64,000 nucleotides of DNA from Pseudonocardia parietis (GCF_017876315.1 NZ_JAGINU010000001.1:2666001-2730000), one strand, 5' to 3'; shown: positions 8,952 to 18,572, counted from the stretch's first letter. A program made the numbers and translations. Notes: generated from the sequence alone by a model not told the origin.

Positions 8952-8991
8952 GACTGTAGCGTCGCGGCCATCTACAGGAAAGGCGGAACGG

Positions 8992-9603
8992 ATGCCGGAG
9001 GGCGCACGCGCAGCACGCGCCGATGCTGTGGCCGAGGCCAAGCGGGCACTGATCCTTGAGGCCGCGCTACGTGTGTTCGCCCGTGATGGGCTGCGCGACG
9101 CGAGCATCCGGGCGATCGCCAAGGAGGCCGGATACGCCACCGGGGCGATCTACGGCTACTTCCCGAGCAAGGAACACCTCTACGCCGCAGCTCTGCACGA
9201 GTCCCTGCAACGGTTGCGGGCCGAGACCGAGACCGCAGCGGCCGGCATCGACGGGGCGGCTCAGCGCTACGTCGCCGCCGGCTTGGCGTTCTTCGACTTC
9301 TACGACGCCAACCCTCGTGATCTCGACATGGGATTCTACCTGTTCGCTGGGGGAATGGCCCCCCGAGGACTGGGCGACGAGGAGGTCGACCATGAGCTCA
9401 ACGCCGCCTTGTTGGCCACGCTGGAGCCGGTCCGCGGTGCTGCCGAAGAGCTCGTCGGCGCCGAGGAGGCGAATCGGCTCACCGCAGAGGCGTTCGCCCA
9501 CGCCTCTGGCCTTCTCCTGCTGCGGCACACACACCGGCTGAACCTCTTCGGTCTCGAAGCACGGCAACTGATGGAACGCTTCCTCACCGGGCAGATCACC
9601 TGA
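8992..9603 (+). CDS. TetR family transcriptional regulator
   Basis: The 203-residue protein has an N-terminal helix-turn-helix of TetR type, residues about 15-65: ILEAALRVFARDGLRDASIRAIAKEAGYATGAIYGYFPSKEHLYAAALH in family order. The variable C-terminal ligand domain follows. ATG at 8992 has an AGGAAAGGCGG site upstream and is preferred over an in-frame start at 8926 that would cross the operator. It is divergent from the acyl-CoA dehydrogenase/selD operon and probably represses it. The inducer is unknown. Confidence 0.9.
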   Translation: MPEGARAARADAVAEAKRALILEAALRVFARDGLRDASIRAIAKEAGYATGAIYGYFPSKEHLYAAALHESLQRLRAETETAAAGIDGAAQRYVAAGLAFFDFYDANPRDLDMGFYLFAGGMAPRGLGDEEVDHELNAALLATLEPVRGAAEELVGAEEANRLTAEAFAHASGLLLLRHTHRLNLFGLEARQLMERFLTGQIT

Positions 9604-9799
9604 CCGGACTGCTACACGGCCACGGAATCCCGGTACGGCCCTCGGCCGCGGGCTCCGGCACGACGGCCCGCAGGGAACGGACACCGGAGGTCAGCGGTGC
9701 CCGACCGCTGCAAGGCCGGTCAGGTGTAGGTGTGGAACCTCCGACCCTCCTTCATGCCCAGCAGGAGCCTGACCCGCTTACTCGGACACCCGTTCTGTG

Positions 9800-10095
9800 C
9801 GATCATCGCCCGAGAAGGGAGTTCCTCAGAAAGCCTGCACCTCGCCCTCCGGAGTTCCGCCGCCGCGCAGTCGGCTCGCCCGTACCGTGAGCAGCCGGTC
9901 GCCCAGATCGCGACGGATCCGGGGATCGGCGAGTCGTGCCTGCGACGCTGATCCTGGAGCGGCCTCGGCGTACTTCGCGCGGGAGAACGTCCGCCCACAA
10001 TGCTCGTCCCGCTGGTCGGTGAACCGGCCGCTGACGGCTTCGCCGTCGCGGTGACCTGCAGGATTCCGGGTGTGTCCCGTTCCGGGTTCTACGAC
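9800..10095 (+). pseudogene. IS3-family orfA/orfB remnant
   Basis: The piece YREQPVAQIATDPGIGESCLRR is the helix-turn-helix of an IS3 orfA (normally LREQPIAQIAKDLGISESCLRRW). It is followed, after frame changes, by AYFARENVRP from the orfA end and VPLVGEPAADGFAVAVTC...VSRSGFYD from the start of orfB. The element is broken by several frameshifts and ends abruptly at an IS630 remnant of opposite strand. The minus-strand IS3 orfB fragment at 4.1-4.6 kb could be from a related element. Confidence 0.65.
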
Positions 10096-10480
10096 AGTCC
10101 AGGAGTCCTGTCGGTGGGGTCGTAGGCCGAACGCCCGCCAGCTCCTCGACCCGCTGGTCCGGGACATGCCCAGCTCGGCGGCCGTCGACCGGGTCGACCA
10201 GCGCGTGGCGTCTTTCGGTGTGGTCTCCAGCGTTCGGGTGATCACCGCCTCGACCTGCCCATCGGCGACGGTCCGCGGGCGGCCGGGCGTGGCTCGTCGA
10301 GCAGGCCTTCCAGGTCCTGGTCGAGGAACCGGGCCCGCCACCGGCGCGCGGTCGCGACCTGGATGTCGAGCTTGCGAGCCACTGCGCTGTTGCCGTGCCG
10401 GTCGGCGGCGGCCGGCACGATCCTCGATCGCACGGCCGACGTGTTGGCCGAGGTGGCCCGTTTCGATCACGCGGTCAGCC
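10096..10480 (-). pseudogene. IS630-family transposase N-terminal remnant
   Basis: On the minus strand the frame DRHGNSAVARKLDIQVATARRWRARFLDQDLEGLLDEPRP is the N-terminal helix-turn-helix of an IS630 transposase. After a frameshift near 10280 it continues as GRPRTVADGQVEAVITRTLETTPKDATRWSTRSTAAELGMS...WRAFGLRPHRQDSW, the second DNA-binding helix region. The DDE catalytic domain is missing. It abuts the IS3 remnant. Confidence 0.75.
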
Positions 10481-10529
10481 GGGTGCGCTGCTCATCGGTC
10501 AGAGCCACTGCGCCCGCAGCCGGTGATGC

Positions 10530-11158
10530 TCACAACGCCCCGGCCAGCCGGTGGTAGGCCTGGTTCCAGCGCAGCTCGCGCCTGAACCGGCGCGGCGTCG
10601 TGCCCTCGTCGATCACCAGTAGCTCGGTGCGCGCGAGCTCGGCCAGGTCGGCGACCTCCTCGGTGCTCAGGGCCGTGGACAGCACGGTGTGGTGCGGAGC
10701 GCCGGCCATGATCCACGCTTCGGAGGAGGTAAGGAGGTCGGGGCAGGGCTCCCACAGGGCGCGGGCGACGGGCAGGTTCGGCAGTGGTTCGTCGGCCTCG
10801 ACGACGTCGATCTCGTTGAGCACCAGCCGGAAGCGGTCGCCCATGTCCGACATCCCGACGACGATGCCGGGGCCGGGAGCGGCGTCGAACACCATGCGGA
10901 CGGGGTCCTCCCGGCCGCCGATGCCGAGCGGGTGGATCTCGATCCTCGGGGTTCCGGCAGCGATCGACGGACAGATCTCCAGCATGTGCGCACCCAGTAC
11001 GCGGGGGGTGCCGGGGCCGAGGTGGTAGGTGTAGTCGTCCATGAACGAGGTGCCGCCGGACAGGCCCTGCGACGCCACCTTGAGCGTGCGCAGCAGCATG
11101 GCCGTCTTCCAATCGCCCTCGCCCGCGAAGCCGTAACCGTCGGCCATCAGCCGCTGCA
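10530..11158 (-). pseudogene. araA: L-arabinose isomerase (araA), C-terminal fragment cut by IS1634 copy 1
   Basis: The readable 209 residues match the C-terminal half of L-arabinose isomerase (AraA, which converts L-arabinose to L-ribulose). They contain [43 protein letters not shown] and [15 protein letters not shown]. The gene is interrupted at 11158 by the IS1634-type element. Reading across the far side of the element, 13163-13185 supplies LHQLPGLA, which joins in frame to [11 protein letters not shown]. Beyond that the match stops, so the N-terminal half was already lost before the insertion. The stop lies at 10530. Confidence 0.85.
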
Positions 11159-13162
11159 CCTGCGTTCCGCAGCTGATGGTGGATCCTGGGACACGTCTGG
11201 GCGGTGTGGGCAGGTCAGCGGCCCGCGCCTAGTGTTCGACCGCGTGAACGCCTAGTACACGAATCGTCCCGTGTAGGTTGATTGACGTGGCTGGATGTCG
11301 ATAGGCTCTGGGACATGTTCTTGCGGGAGGTGAAGCGGCAGAACCGCAACGGGACCCGGGTGTCCTACCTGCAACTGGTCCACAACGACTGGGACCCCGC
11401 CGCCCGCGCCGCTCGCACCAAGATCCTCTACAGCTTCGGGCGGACCGATCAGGTCGACACCGCGGCGATCGAGCGGCTGATCGTGTCGCTGTCACGGCTG
11501 CTCGACCCGGCAGCGGCGCTCAAGGCCACCGCCGGTTCGGATCTGAGCTTGCTCGGCTCGCGCCCGCTGGGCGGCACGGATGTCCTCGACGGGCTGTGGC
11601 GCCGGCTGGGCATCGACACGGTGCTCAACAGGTTGCTGGCCAAGCGGCGGGGCAGCGCGCCGTTCGAGCGGGTGCTGTTCGGGCTGGTCGCCAATCGGGC
11701 CCTGGCGCCGTCGTCGAAGCTGGCCGCCGCGGACTGGATCTCGAACGATGTGCACATCGACGGCCTGCCCGAGACCTCCGACGATGTCTGCTACCGGGCG
11801 ATGGACTGGCTCCACGACGTGCGCGAACACCTGGAGCGCGAGGTGTTTGCCCAGGTCGCGAACCTGCTCAACCTCGAGGTCGACCTGCTGTTCTTCGATA
11901 CCACCTCCACCTACTTCGAGCTGGAGGATCCCGACACACCGGTGGACCGCGACGAACACGGGCAGGTCGTGGCCGGCCGGGACGGCAAGGACGGTCAGGA
12001 CGGTCAGGACGGCACCGACGACGAGCAGAGCGCGGCCGGGTTCCGGACTTACGGCAAGTCGAAGGACTCCCGCGACGACCTGCCCCAGATCGTGATCGGG
12101 ATGGCGGTGACCCGCGAGGGGATCCCGGTGCGGGTGTGGTGCTGGCCGGGCAACACCGCCGACTCGAAACTGATCCGCCAGGTCCGCGACGACATGCGGG
12201 ACTGGACCCTGTCCAAGATCGTGTGGGTCGCCGACCGCGGCTTCTCCTCACAAGCCAACCGCCGCTACCTACGTCGCGGCGAGCACACCTACATCATCGG
12301 CGAGAAGCTCCGCTCGGACAGCCCGGAGATCAAGACCGCCCTGTCGCGGCAGGGCCGCTACACCACCATCGGCGAGAACATGCGGGTCAAGGAGGTGAAG
12401 GTCTCCGACAGCGAGCGGTTCGTGATCTGCCACAACCCCGAGGCCGCCGAGCGCGACGCCCACATCCGCGATCAGCTCGTCGCCCAACTCGACGAGCTCA
12501 TCGCCGGATCCGACAAGCTCCCGACGATGAAACGCGGCGAGCTGCGCGGGAAGATCTCGACCAAGCCCGGCCTGAACCGCTACCTGCGCCTCACCCCCGG
12601 CGGGCTGCTGCGCATCGACAAGGCGAAGATCAAGACCGAGGCCAACCTGGACGGCAAGTACCTGCTGCGCTGCTCGGACCCACACCTGAGCGCCACCGAC
12701 ATCGCGCTGGGCTACAAGCAACTCCTCGAAGTCGAACGCGGCTGGCGTGACATGAAACAGATCCTCGACCTGCGCCCGGTCTATCACCGCCTCGAAGAAC
12801 GCATCCGCGCCCACGTCATGCTCTGCTGGCTCGCGCTACTGCTCATCCGCATCGCCGAGACCACCACCGGCCAGACCTGGCACCACATCCGCCGCGACCT
12901 CGACCGACTCCACGCCGTCACCTTCACCGGCCCCACCGGGACATTCCGCCAGCGCACCGACCCCACCAAGCCCCAGACCGACCTCTACGCCCGACTCGAC
13001 CTCTCCCTCCCCAAGAAGATCATCGAGATCACCCCCGCAGGTCGCTGACCAGGCACAACGCCGCCGCCTAGTAACACACGCGCTGCGCGTCCTCGCTCTC
13101 ATTTCCGCAGGTCAAGACCGCAATCCGCGTACTAGACGCTCACCTCGGCTGCGGAACGCAGG
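11159..13162 (+). mobile_element. IS1634-family insertion sequence, copy 1 (2004 bp)
   Basis: The ends carry 15-bp inverted repeats, CCTGCGTTCCGCAGC on the left and its complement on the right (13148-13162). A 5-bp target duplication CTGCA flanks it at 11154-11158 and 13163-13167. It encodes one full-length transposase. A second copy at 31280-33283 has the same length; I see a single difference, T12748 against C32869. The element sits inside an araA remnant. Confidence 0.9.
11315..13048 (+). CDS. IS1634-family transposase
   Basis: The 577-residue protein matches IS1634/IS4-superfamily transposases. The N-terminus RVSYLQLVHNDWD...ILYSFGR is typical for the family. The DDE residues can be placed at LFFDTTSTYF (Asp), IVWVADRGFSS (Asp) and LLEVERGWRDMKQ (Glu). 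A repetitive DGKDGQDGQDG linker lies between the first two. ATG at 11315 (MFLREVKRQ) matches the usual family start; a TTG 33 bases upstream is the alternative. All motifs are intact, so it is probably active. Confidence 0.93.
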   Translation: MFLREVKRQNRNGTRVSYLQLVHNDWDPAARAARTKILYSFGRTDQVDTAAIERLIVSLSRLLDPAAALKATAGSDLSLLGSRPLGGTDVLDGLWRRLGIDTVLNRLLAKRRGSAPFERVLFGLVANRALAPSSKLAAADWISNDVHIDGLPETSDDVCYRAMDWLHDVREHLEREVFAQVANLLNLEVDLLFFDTTSTYFELEDPDTPVDRDEHGQVVAGRDGKDGQDGQDGTDDEQSAAGFRTYGKSKDSRDDLPQIVIGMAVTREGIPVRVWCWPGNTADSKLIRQVRDDMRDWTLSKIVWVADRGFSSQANRRYLRRGEHTYIIGEKLRSDSPEIKTALSRQGRYTTIGENMRVKEVKVSDSERFVICHNPEAAERDAHIRDQLVAQLDELIAGSDKLPTMKRGELRGKISTKPGLNRYLRLTPGGLLRIDKAKIKTEANLDGKYLLRCSDPHLSATDIALGYKQLLEVERGWRDMKQILDLRPVYHRLEERIRAHVMLCWLALLLIRIAETTTGQTWHHIRRDLDRLHAVTFTGPTGTFRQRTDPTKPQTDLYARLDLSLPKKIIEITPAGR

Positions 13163-13185
13163 CTGCACGGCCAGACCGGGGAGCT

Positions 13186-13562
13186 GGTGCAGCGCCCTGC
13201 GCGACCCCTTACCCGCAGCTTCCTGACCACCGCCCCGCACGGGCCGACCGGAGACCACAGTGGAAGAGTCGGACGGACCGGCGGCTCAACCACGCCCTAC
13301 CCTCGCCCCTCGCCCAGCACGATCGACTATCGCCCATCAGACCTGGAGACGGTGGATCCAGGCTCAGCGCAGCGACACGACCGCCGCCGCCGGGCCGGTT
13401 ACACCCTCGGCTGCACTCCATTTCCGGAAGGGCCGAGATACCGGGCAGATCCGGTCGGGCCTGCCGGTGGCCGACGCGGACGCCGAGGCGATCCTACGCA
13501 ATCTCGACTATTCGGAGGATGAGGTGGCACGATACCTGTCAAGATCGTTTGGGCAAGTTCTT
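13186..13562. other. Stretch without a supported gene
   Basis: After the araA scrap no intact gene is visible. In the plus frame the piece VADADAEAILRNLDYSEDEVARYLS resembles the last residues of a CaiB/BaiF (type III) CoA-transferase, which usually end in a TDxVLxELGY-type motif. No other part of such a protein is recognisable, so this is noted only as a possible scrap. Confidence 0.3.
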
Positions 13563-13569
13563 CGCTGGA

Positions 13570-14692
13570 TTAGTTGGTCGGGCCGGGCGTCGCCTCCTTC
13601 TCGGTGGGTGGGTTGATCCAGACCGTGCCGGGCAGCTTCGGGGGCTGCGGGGTGCCGTGGACGAACCGCTCCGGGTGCGCGGCGTGGGCGTCGGCGAGGA
13701 CCGTGCCGCGGTGGCGGCGGATCTGCGGCGCGGTTCCGAAGTGGACCGATGCCGGGGTGTGCAGCCCGACGCCGGAGTGGCGATGATCATGGTTGTACCA
13801 GGTGAAGAACTCGCCGCAGAATTCGCGCGCGTGCTCGATCGAGTCGAACCGCTCGGGGAAGGCCGGCCGGTACTTCAGCGTCTTGAACTGGGACTCGCTG
13901 TAGGGGTTGTCGTTGGAGGTCTTCGGCCGCGAGTGCGACCGGCTGACCTGCAGGTCCGACAGCAGTTCGGCGACGCTCTTGCTCTTCATCGGGCCGCCGC
14001 GATCGGCGTGCACGGTCAACGTGTCCGGGTCGATGTCGTGGTTACCGATCGTGGCGTCCAAGAACCGGTGCGCCAGGTCGGCGTCCTCGGTGGCCGCGAC
14101 CATCCAACCGGGGGTGTAGCGGCTGTAGATGTCGATGAGCACGTACAGGCAGAACCAGACACCCCGGGCCGGACCAGCCAGTTTCGTGATGTCCCACGTC
14201 CAGACCCGGTTCGGGCCGGTGGCCACGAGCTCGGGTTTCACCCGGGGCGGGTGGGTGGCCTGGCGGCGACGCTCGCGGACCTCGCCGTGCTCACGAAGGA
14301 TGCGATACATCGTCGAGATCGAGCAGTAGTACTCGCCGTCGTCGAGCAGCTTCGCATACACCGTGGCCGGCGCCTCGTCGACGTAGGCCTCGCTGTTGAG
14401 CAGCTCGCGCACCCGTACTCGTTCCTCCGGCGAGAGCGCCCGCGGCTGAATCCGCTCGCGGTGCGGCTTGGGCGCCGGCCGCGGCGGGGCCGGCCGGGCT
14501 GATCCGGTGCTGGTGGTAGTAGCTCGACCGCGGCACCCCCGTCGCCCGGCAGGCCCCCGCGCGCCCGATCAGCTCGCTCAGCTGCTCACACGCCGCCCGC
14601 TGCGCCCGGGCGAACACGTGCACACCGGCGTCTTCGCCCGTGGCACCGGGCTCGGTGTCGGTCGAGGGCTCAGCGTCGGGAAGGGTGGTCAC
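13570..14692 (-). pseudogene. IS3-family transposase orfB, frameshifted
   Basis: The 3' part (13570 to about 14490) encodes an intact rve core with TWDITKL (Asp), LTVHADRG (Asp) and NDNPYSESQFKTLKYRP (Glu), in DDE order. The 5' part, up to 14692, is in another frame and encodes the [15 protein letters not shown] segment. The two join at a GC-rich run near 14490-14500 (AGPAAAG against APPRPAPKPHRERIQPRALSPEE), which fits a one-base indel. The gene overlaps orfA by 4 bases. Without repair it is inactive; a sequencing error in the GC run is the alternative. Confidence 0.8.
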
Positions 14693-15114
14693 CGCGGCTC
14701 GCCGCCGTCCCGCTCGGGGCTGCTGGTGGCGAGCTGATCCAGCAGCGCGGAGAGCTTTCCCTGCACCTCGATCACCGACCGAGCCGTGGCTAGGTCCGTC
14801 TCGAGCTTGTCCTTCTCAGCCCGCAGCCGCGCGAGCTCCCGATCGCGCGGGTCGGCCTTCGGCCGCCCGACCGGACGCTGCAACGCCTCCGCCGCGCCCG
14901 TGTCACGCTGCTTGCGCCACACCGAGATCAACTGGGTGTACAGACCCTCCCGGCGCAGCAGAGCACCCTTGCCCTCCTTGTCGAGCTGCTCGTACTCGGC
15001 CAAGACCCGCTGCTTGTACGCCGCGCTATAGCGCTGCGGCGGCCGGTACGCCCGCACCTCCGGGTCCGGCTCTCCCTCAGGTCGTTCAGTCACGAGGGAC
15101 ACGATCTCCTTCAC
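14689..15114 (-). CDS. IS3-family transposase orfA (HTH protein)
   Basis: The 141-residue protein shows [50 protein letters not shown], the helix-turn-helix of this IS3 branch. It is followed by a leucine-zipper-like [28 protein letters not shown]. It binds the element ends and pairs with orfB by programmed frameshifting. It looks intact, unlike the orfB downstream. The element spans roughly 13563-15150 and lies against an IS701-like fragment. Confidence 0.85.
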   Translation of the reverse strand: MKEIVSLVTERPEGEPDPEVRAYRPPQRYSAAYKQRVLAEYEQLDKEGKGALLRREGLYTQLISVWRKQRDTGAAEALQRPVGRPKADPRDRELARLRAEKDKLETDLATARSVIEVQGKLSALLDQLATSSPERDGGEPR

Positions 15115-15149
15115 ACGCCCTCAAACCAACAGTTTCGAGTAGATCATCT

Positions 15150-15616
15150 GCCCATGATCAGCTTGACAGAGAGGGACTCGCCCGGCGGAGCCTGACCGAC
15201 CCCACCGACATCGCCTACTACCTGTGCTCGGCACCGGCCCGGACCCCACTGCGCGAGCTGGCGCGTATCGCCGGGACCCGGTGGGCGATCGAGGAAACCT
15301 TCCAGACCGCCAAAGGCGAGGTCGGCCTGGATCACTACCAGGTCCGCCGCTACGACGGCTGGTACCGCCACATCACCCTGGCCATGCTCGCCCACGCCTT
15401 CCTCACCGTCACCCGCGCCGCCGCCCAAAAAAACGATCACGACCGGCCGCAGAGCTGATACCACTCACCCTGCCCGAGATCCGCCGCCTACTCGCCGGGC
15501 TGATCTGGACCCCCACACCCTGCTTGACCCGTGTCCTGAGCTGGTCACGATGGCGACGACGCCATCAAGCCCGAGCACGACGCTGCCACTACAACGCCCG
15601 CTCCCAAGCGCCATAA
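15150..15616 (+). pseudogene. IS701-like DDE transposase, C-terminal fragment
   Basis: The frame reads [77 protein letters not shown], the conserved last third of IS701-family DDE transposases with the catalytic Glu region EETFQ. After a frameshift at the run of seven A near 15430 it continues as LTLPEIRRLLAGLIWTPTP and RWRRRHQARARRCHY. The N-terminal two thirds are absent. Confidence 0.8.
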
Positions 15617-15630
15617 CTGTGACTGTAGTA

Positions 15631-16500
15631 CTAGGCGGTGGCGACCGCACGGGGTGTAGCGGCGGGTGTCGGTCGTGGTGGTGTGGGCCAAGCCCACCGC
15701 GTATCGGGCTGGGCCAGGGCGAAGTTTGGGCCGTGTCGCGGCGGGCGCCCGGTCACCCGGACCGGGCGCAGTGTGCGCGGCCCGCGCAGGACTCGATCGG
15801 AGCGGATCCGGCCCAGTAGCTCGACCGGTAGATCGGCGAGCACGTGAGCGAGGCGGGTGATGTCGTAGCCGGCGTCGGTGACGATCAGGATCGGGAGGTC
15901 CCCGGGCTGCCACTGCCCGGCGGTGGTGAGGCGTTCGACGAGTGCGCGTAGCTGGGCGGCAGTGGCCGCGGTGGCGTCGTCGTCGGGCCCGAGCCGGACC
16001 ACGTCCAACAGCGCTGTCCAGGAGCTGCGGCCCGGTTCGAGGGCGGCGGCGAACGAGTACGGCCAGCCCGGGATCATCTGGGCGTTGCCCTTCCCGCGGC
16101 CGTAGACGTGACAGAACAGCCGATCAGCGCTGGTCGGGGCGTCGGAACGCAGCCACGGTGACACATCCACGGCCAGCACGAGCCGCCCGTCGGCGGCTCG
16201 GGGCAGCGGGAGCGCGGTCAGTGCCCGGCGCAGCCGCGCCGGTTCGAGTGCGCCGCAGGCCAGTGCGTCATACATCGCGCCGTGTCCCCGCCGGTGCTCG
16301 GCGACCAGGGTCAGCTCGACCAGTGAGTGGACCGGGCCGTCGGCGCACAGCACGGCGTCGGTGAGCTCGAACAGTGCATCCGCCCGCACCGTGCACGCTC
16401 GGTAGAGCTCCCACCGGAGCCGGCCGAGTTCACCGTGGCCGAGCCGGGTGTCACCCGCGCCGGTGTCGGGCCGATCGGTCACACTGTTCACCGCGGCCAT
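15631..16500 (-). pseudogene. IS701-like DDE transposase, 3' truncated
   Basis: About 290 residues are readable from MAAVNSVTDRPDTG. They include LVLAVDVSPWLRSDAPTSADRLFCHVYGRGKG with a catalytic Asp, IPGWPYSFAAALEPGRSSWTALLDVVRLGP, and ILIVTDAGYDITRLAHVLADLPVELLGRIRSDR with the second Asp. The frame shifts near 15700 (LAHTTTTDTRRY continues in another frame) and then stops at 15631, where it meets the IS701 fragment tail to tail. The C-terminal third is missing, so it is not functional. Confidence 0.78.
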
Positions 16501-16711
16501 CGCTTTCGTCTTCGAGCTCTGTGGAAGGAACCCGAGGATCAAGCGGTGGCCGCACCCATGTCCGGTCGACACGCCGTACGACCTGCATCAACTCGACGAC
16601 AGCAGTATGCCGAGGTTAAAGAGCAAGCTGAGGTGTCGAGGTCGCTCAAGGCCGCTCGGGCCAAGAATCGGGTTGGAACGCCTGAGGCGTGGCCTGGCGG
16701 CCCGGTGGCGT

Positions 16712-16813
16712 AGCACGGCCACACTCGCCGTCCAGGGCGCTCCGCTGGCGCTACGCGTCGCTGCGCGACCGGCCTGCGGCCGGCCCTGGACGGCGAGCCT
16801 CGGTGGCCGTGCT
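16712..16813. repeat. Long inverted repeat able to form a cruciform
   Basis: The left arm (16712-16738) and right arm (16783-16813) are complementary over AGCACGGCCAC and TCGCCGTCCAGGGC, interrupted by a short mismatch loop. The 44-nt centre can form further small hairpins, for example CCGGCC-TGC-GGCCGG. Two small genes of unknown function follow in a row. The structure could be a terminator, a remnant of a mobile-element end, or a replication or transfer site. Confidence 0.6.
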
Positions 16814-16899
16814 GGGTCGCCTTGCGGCGGCGGGGTACAGCGCCCCGCCACCCCAAGGGGGGCCCGGGCCGTCAGGCCCGCTTCGATCGGGAGGCCAGC

Positions 16900-17439
16900 A
16901 TGAACGCCAGCGAGCACACCACCAGCACGGCCGCTGCTGCGACCACGAGCCAGGACGGGACCGGAGACGGTCCGGGAGCGTTCGCGCAGGTTGCGGGCTT
17001 CTCGGTACGGGTGGCGGGCCGGGTGGCGACGCGGGTGGATCTGCAGTTCGCCGGGACCGAGCAGCGTCAGCTCGGGTTGTCGCTGGGCACGGTGCTGTTC
17101 TATCTGCGGAGCCACTACACCGCCGAGATGGTCGCCCGCGGCTGGGCCGCAGCGACCCCACTGGCCGCGTCGCTGCCGGGGGTGTTGGTGGGCCGCCGCG
17201 CCGGAGTGCTGACGACGGGCCCGTGGACGGTGGCGGCGATGGTGCAACTCGGAGGTGCCCCGCGGGTGACGGGTGGGTTGGTCGAGGCGCGGGCAGGATC
17301 AGAGGTGCCGCGGGTGCTGCGGCTCCGCGTCGGGCCGGTCGCGTTCGACCTGTGTGATGCCGCCTCCTTCACCGCCACGCTCGCCGGGTGGCGGCAGGCC
17401 GCGAACCTGCTCGCGACCGACGGCTCGGACCTCGACTGA
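16900..17439 (+). CDS. Hypothetical protein
   Basis: The 179-residue protein has a low-complexity Ser/Thr/Ala N-terminus (residues 1-28) followed by a compact alpha/beta region. That region includes GRVATRVDLQFAGTEQRQLGLSLGTVLFYLRSHYTAEMVARGW. No signal peptide or membrane segment is seen. I do not recognise the family. The ATG follows GGGAGG, which fixes the start. It lies between a transposon graveyard plus cruciform and a tRNA remnant, so it probably belongs to an integrated element. A second small gene follows 62 bases downstream. Confidence 0.6.
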   Translation: MNASEHTTSTAAAATTSQDGTGDGPGAFAQVAGFSVRVAGRVATRVDLQFAGTEQRQLGLSLGTVLFYLRSHYTAEMVARGWAAATPLAASLPGVLVGRRAGVLTTGPWTVAAMVQLGGAPRVTGGLVEARAGSEVPRVLRLRVGPVAFDLCDAASFTATLAGWRQAANLLATDGSDLD

Positions 17440-17501
17440 GGGCGCCCGGCCCTGTGGATGAGTGGGGTCCGGCCGCTGGCGCGGCCGGGCCCTGCTGGGT
17501 C

Positions 17502-17792
17502 ATGGTGGCCGGTATGGGAATGGTGGGGTGGCGGGTCGGGGTGCTGCGGCCTGACGCGGAGAACGTCGACTGGACCGGCCGCGGAGTCGCGCCTAGTTGG
17601 TCGGTCGCACGAAGGGGCGCGCTGGACGAGTTGCATCTGCTGATCGCGGGGGAGGGGCAGCGTCTGGAGTTCCGGGTCGAGGTCGACGGGCTTCCGGCGG
17701 TCGTGTTCCCGGCCTTGCGCGACGATGGCAGTGTGGACCTGTCCGGGCTCGACGATGTCGTCCCGGTCGAGCGGTACGAGTCCCTGCAGTAG
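17502..17792 (+). CDS. Hypothetical protein
   Basis: The protein of about 96 residues contains WRVGVLRPDAENVDWTGRGVAP, then LDELHLLIAGEGQRLEFRVEVDGLPAVVFPAL, and ends with SGLDDVVPVERYESLQ. It looks like a small soluble beta-rich protein with no recognised family. The ATG at 17502 is one of several close in-frame starts (17514 and 17520 are alternatives), and no start has a strong ribosome site. It follows the 16900-17439 gene on the same strand. Confidence 0.5.
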   Translation: MVAGMGMVGWRVGVLRPDAENVDWTGRGVAPSWSVARRGALDELHLLIAGEGQRLEFRVEVDGLPAVVFPALRDDGSVDLSGLDDVVPVERYESLQ

Positions 17793-18071
17793 TCGATAGA
17801 CAGATGCGCCAGCCTCGGCGGTGCCGGTGATCATGCGTGCTCAAGGCCGCATGACCGAGCCCAGAGATCGACGCCGCTGGCGACTCCTCGATACGATGAC
17901 GCTCCGTCACGGCGACGGGGCGACGGCCGTAGCTGACGAACGAGATGGCGCGGCCGTGGAGTCATTCGTGGTGCGAACTGGCGGTGAACCAAGTGACAAG
18001 AGGCGGGTATGTCAGCCAGCGGCAGAACCAGAGTCGCAGGTGGAGGCGTCGTGCGGTGTCGCCCACGCGCT

Positions 18072-18115
18072 TTACACCCGAGCGGTCGCAGGTTCGAACC
18101 CTGCCGCGCCCACCA
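18072..18115 (+). tRNA. 3' half of tRNA-Val(TAC), partial; att-like scar
   Basis: The 44 bases start in the anticodon loop (TTACACC, anticodon TAC) and run through the 3' anticodon stem, a perfect T-arm with GGTTCGAACC, the 3' acceptor strand and CCA. The D-arm, the 5' acceptor strand and the 5' anticodon stem are absent, so this is not a working tRNA. A half tRNA beginning in the anticodon loop is the classic product of tyrosine-recombinase integration. A decayed direct copy lies at 36803-36846. Confidence 0.75.
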
Positions 18116-18572
18116 GTCTGACCAGCATTGATCGTGATCGTATGATCGTTTGCGGTCGTGCATGACACGAGTTGTGACGCGGGCCCGTCGTATCCCCGCG
18201 TCATGACACGGGTGAAGGCCGTCCGCCGGAGGTAGCACGGCGCGATCGACGAGCTACCCAGCGAGGGCGCTGCGCGTCCGCGTGTACGGCAGTCAGGAGG
18301 AGCCCGGGCCGCGTCAGGAAGCCCGCGCAGACACGCCCACCCGGCTCCCGCAACCGACACGCCGCGGCCGGCTACGACGGCGGCAAGGCCGTCAACGCGA
18401 GCGCAACCATCACCGCACGGCGACAACGCACAGGTTGAAGATCAAACTTTACTGGTGGTCGTCCGGCGTGGCGCTCCTGGTAGACGGGGCAGGTCGCCAT
18501 GAGGCTGCGCAGCCGAGGACCGGCGCGGTCTGGGGCGCCCGGCCCACCCGAGCCTGGCTCACCAGGAGCGCA
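18116..18572. other. Gap without a gene; one hairpin
   Basis: No coding sequence is supported here. At 18175-18203 TGACGCGGG pairs with CCCGCGTCA across an 11-nt loop. This could end transcription arriving from the minus-strand oxidoreductase gene, although it lies about 370 bases past that stop. The rest shows nothing I recognise. Confidence 0.4.

Noticed and set aside
11990..12030. Tandem GACGGTCAG-type repeat as a possible regulatory repeat
   Set aside because: It encodes the DGQDGQ linker of the transposase and is identical in both IS copies, so it is part of the coding sequence.
13440..13560. C-terminal scrap of a CaiB-type CoA-transferase
   Set aside because: Only about 20 residues look similar; too little for a pseudogene call.
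17821..18165. A 114-codon open frame running through the tRNA-Val remnant
   Set aside because: It translates the tRNA scar, lacks a ribosome site and resembles no protein.
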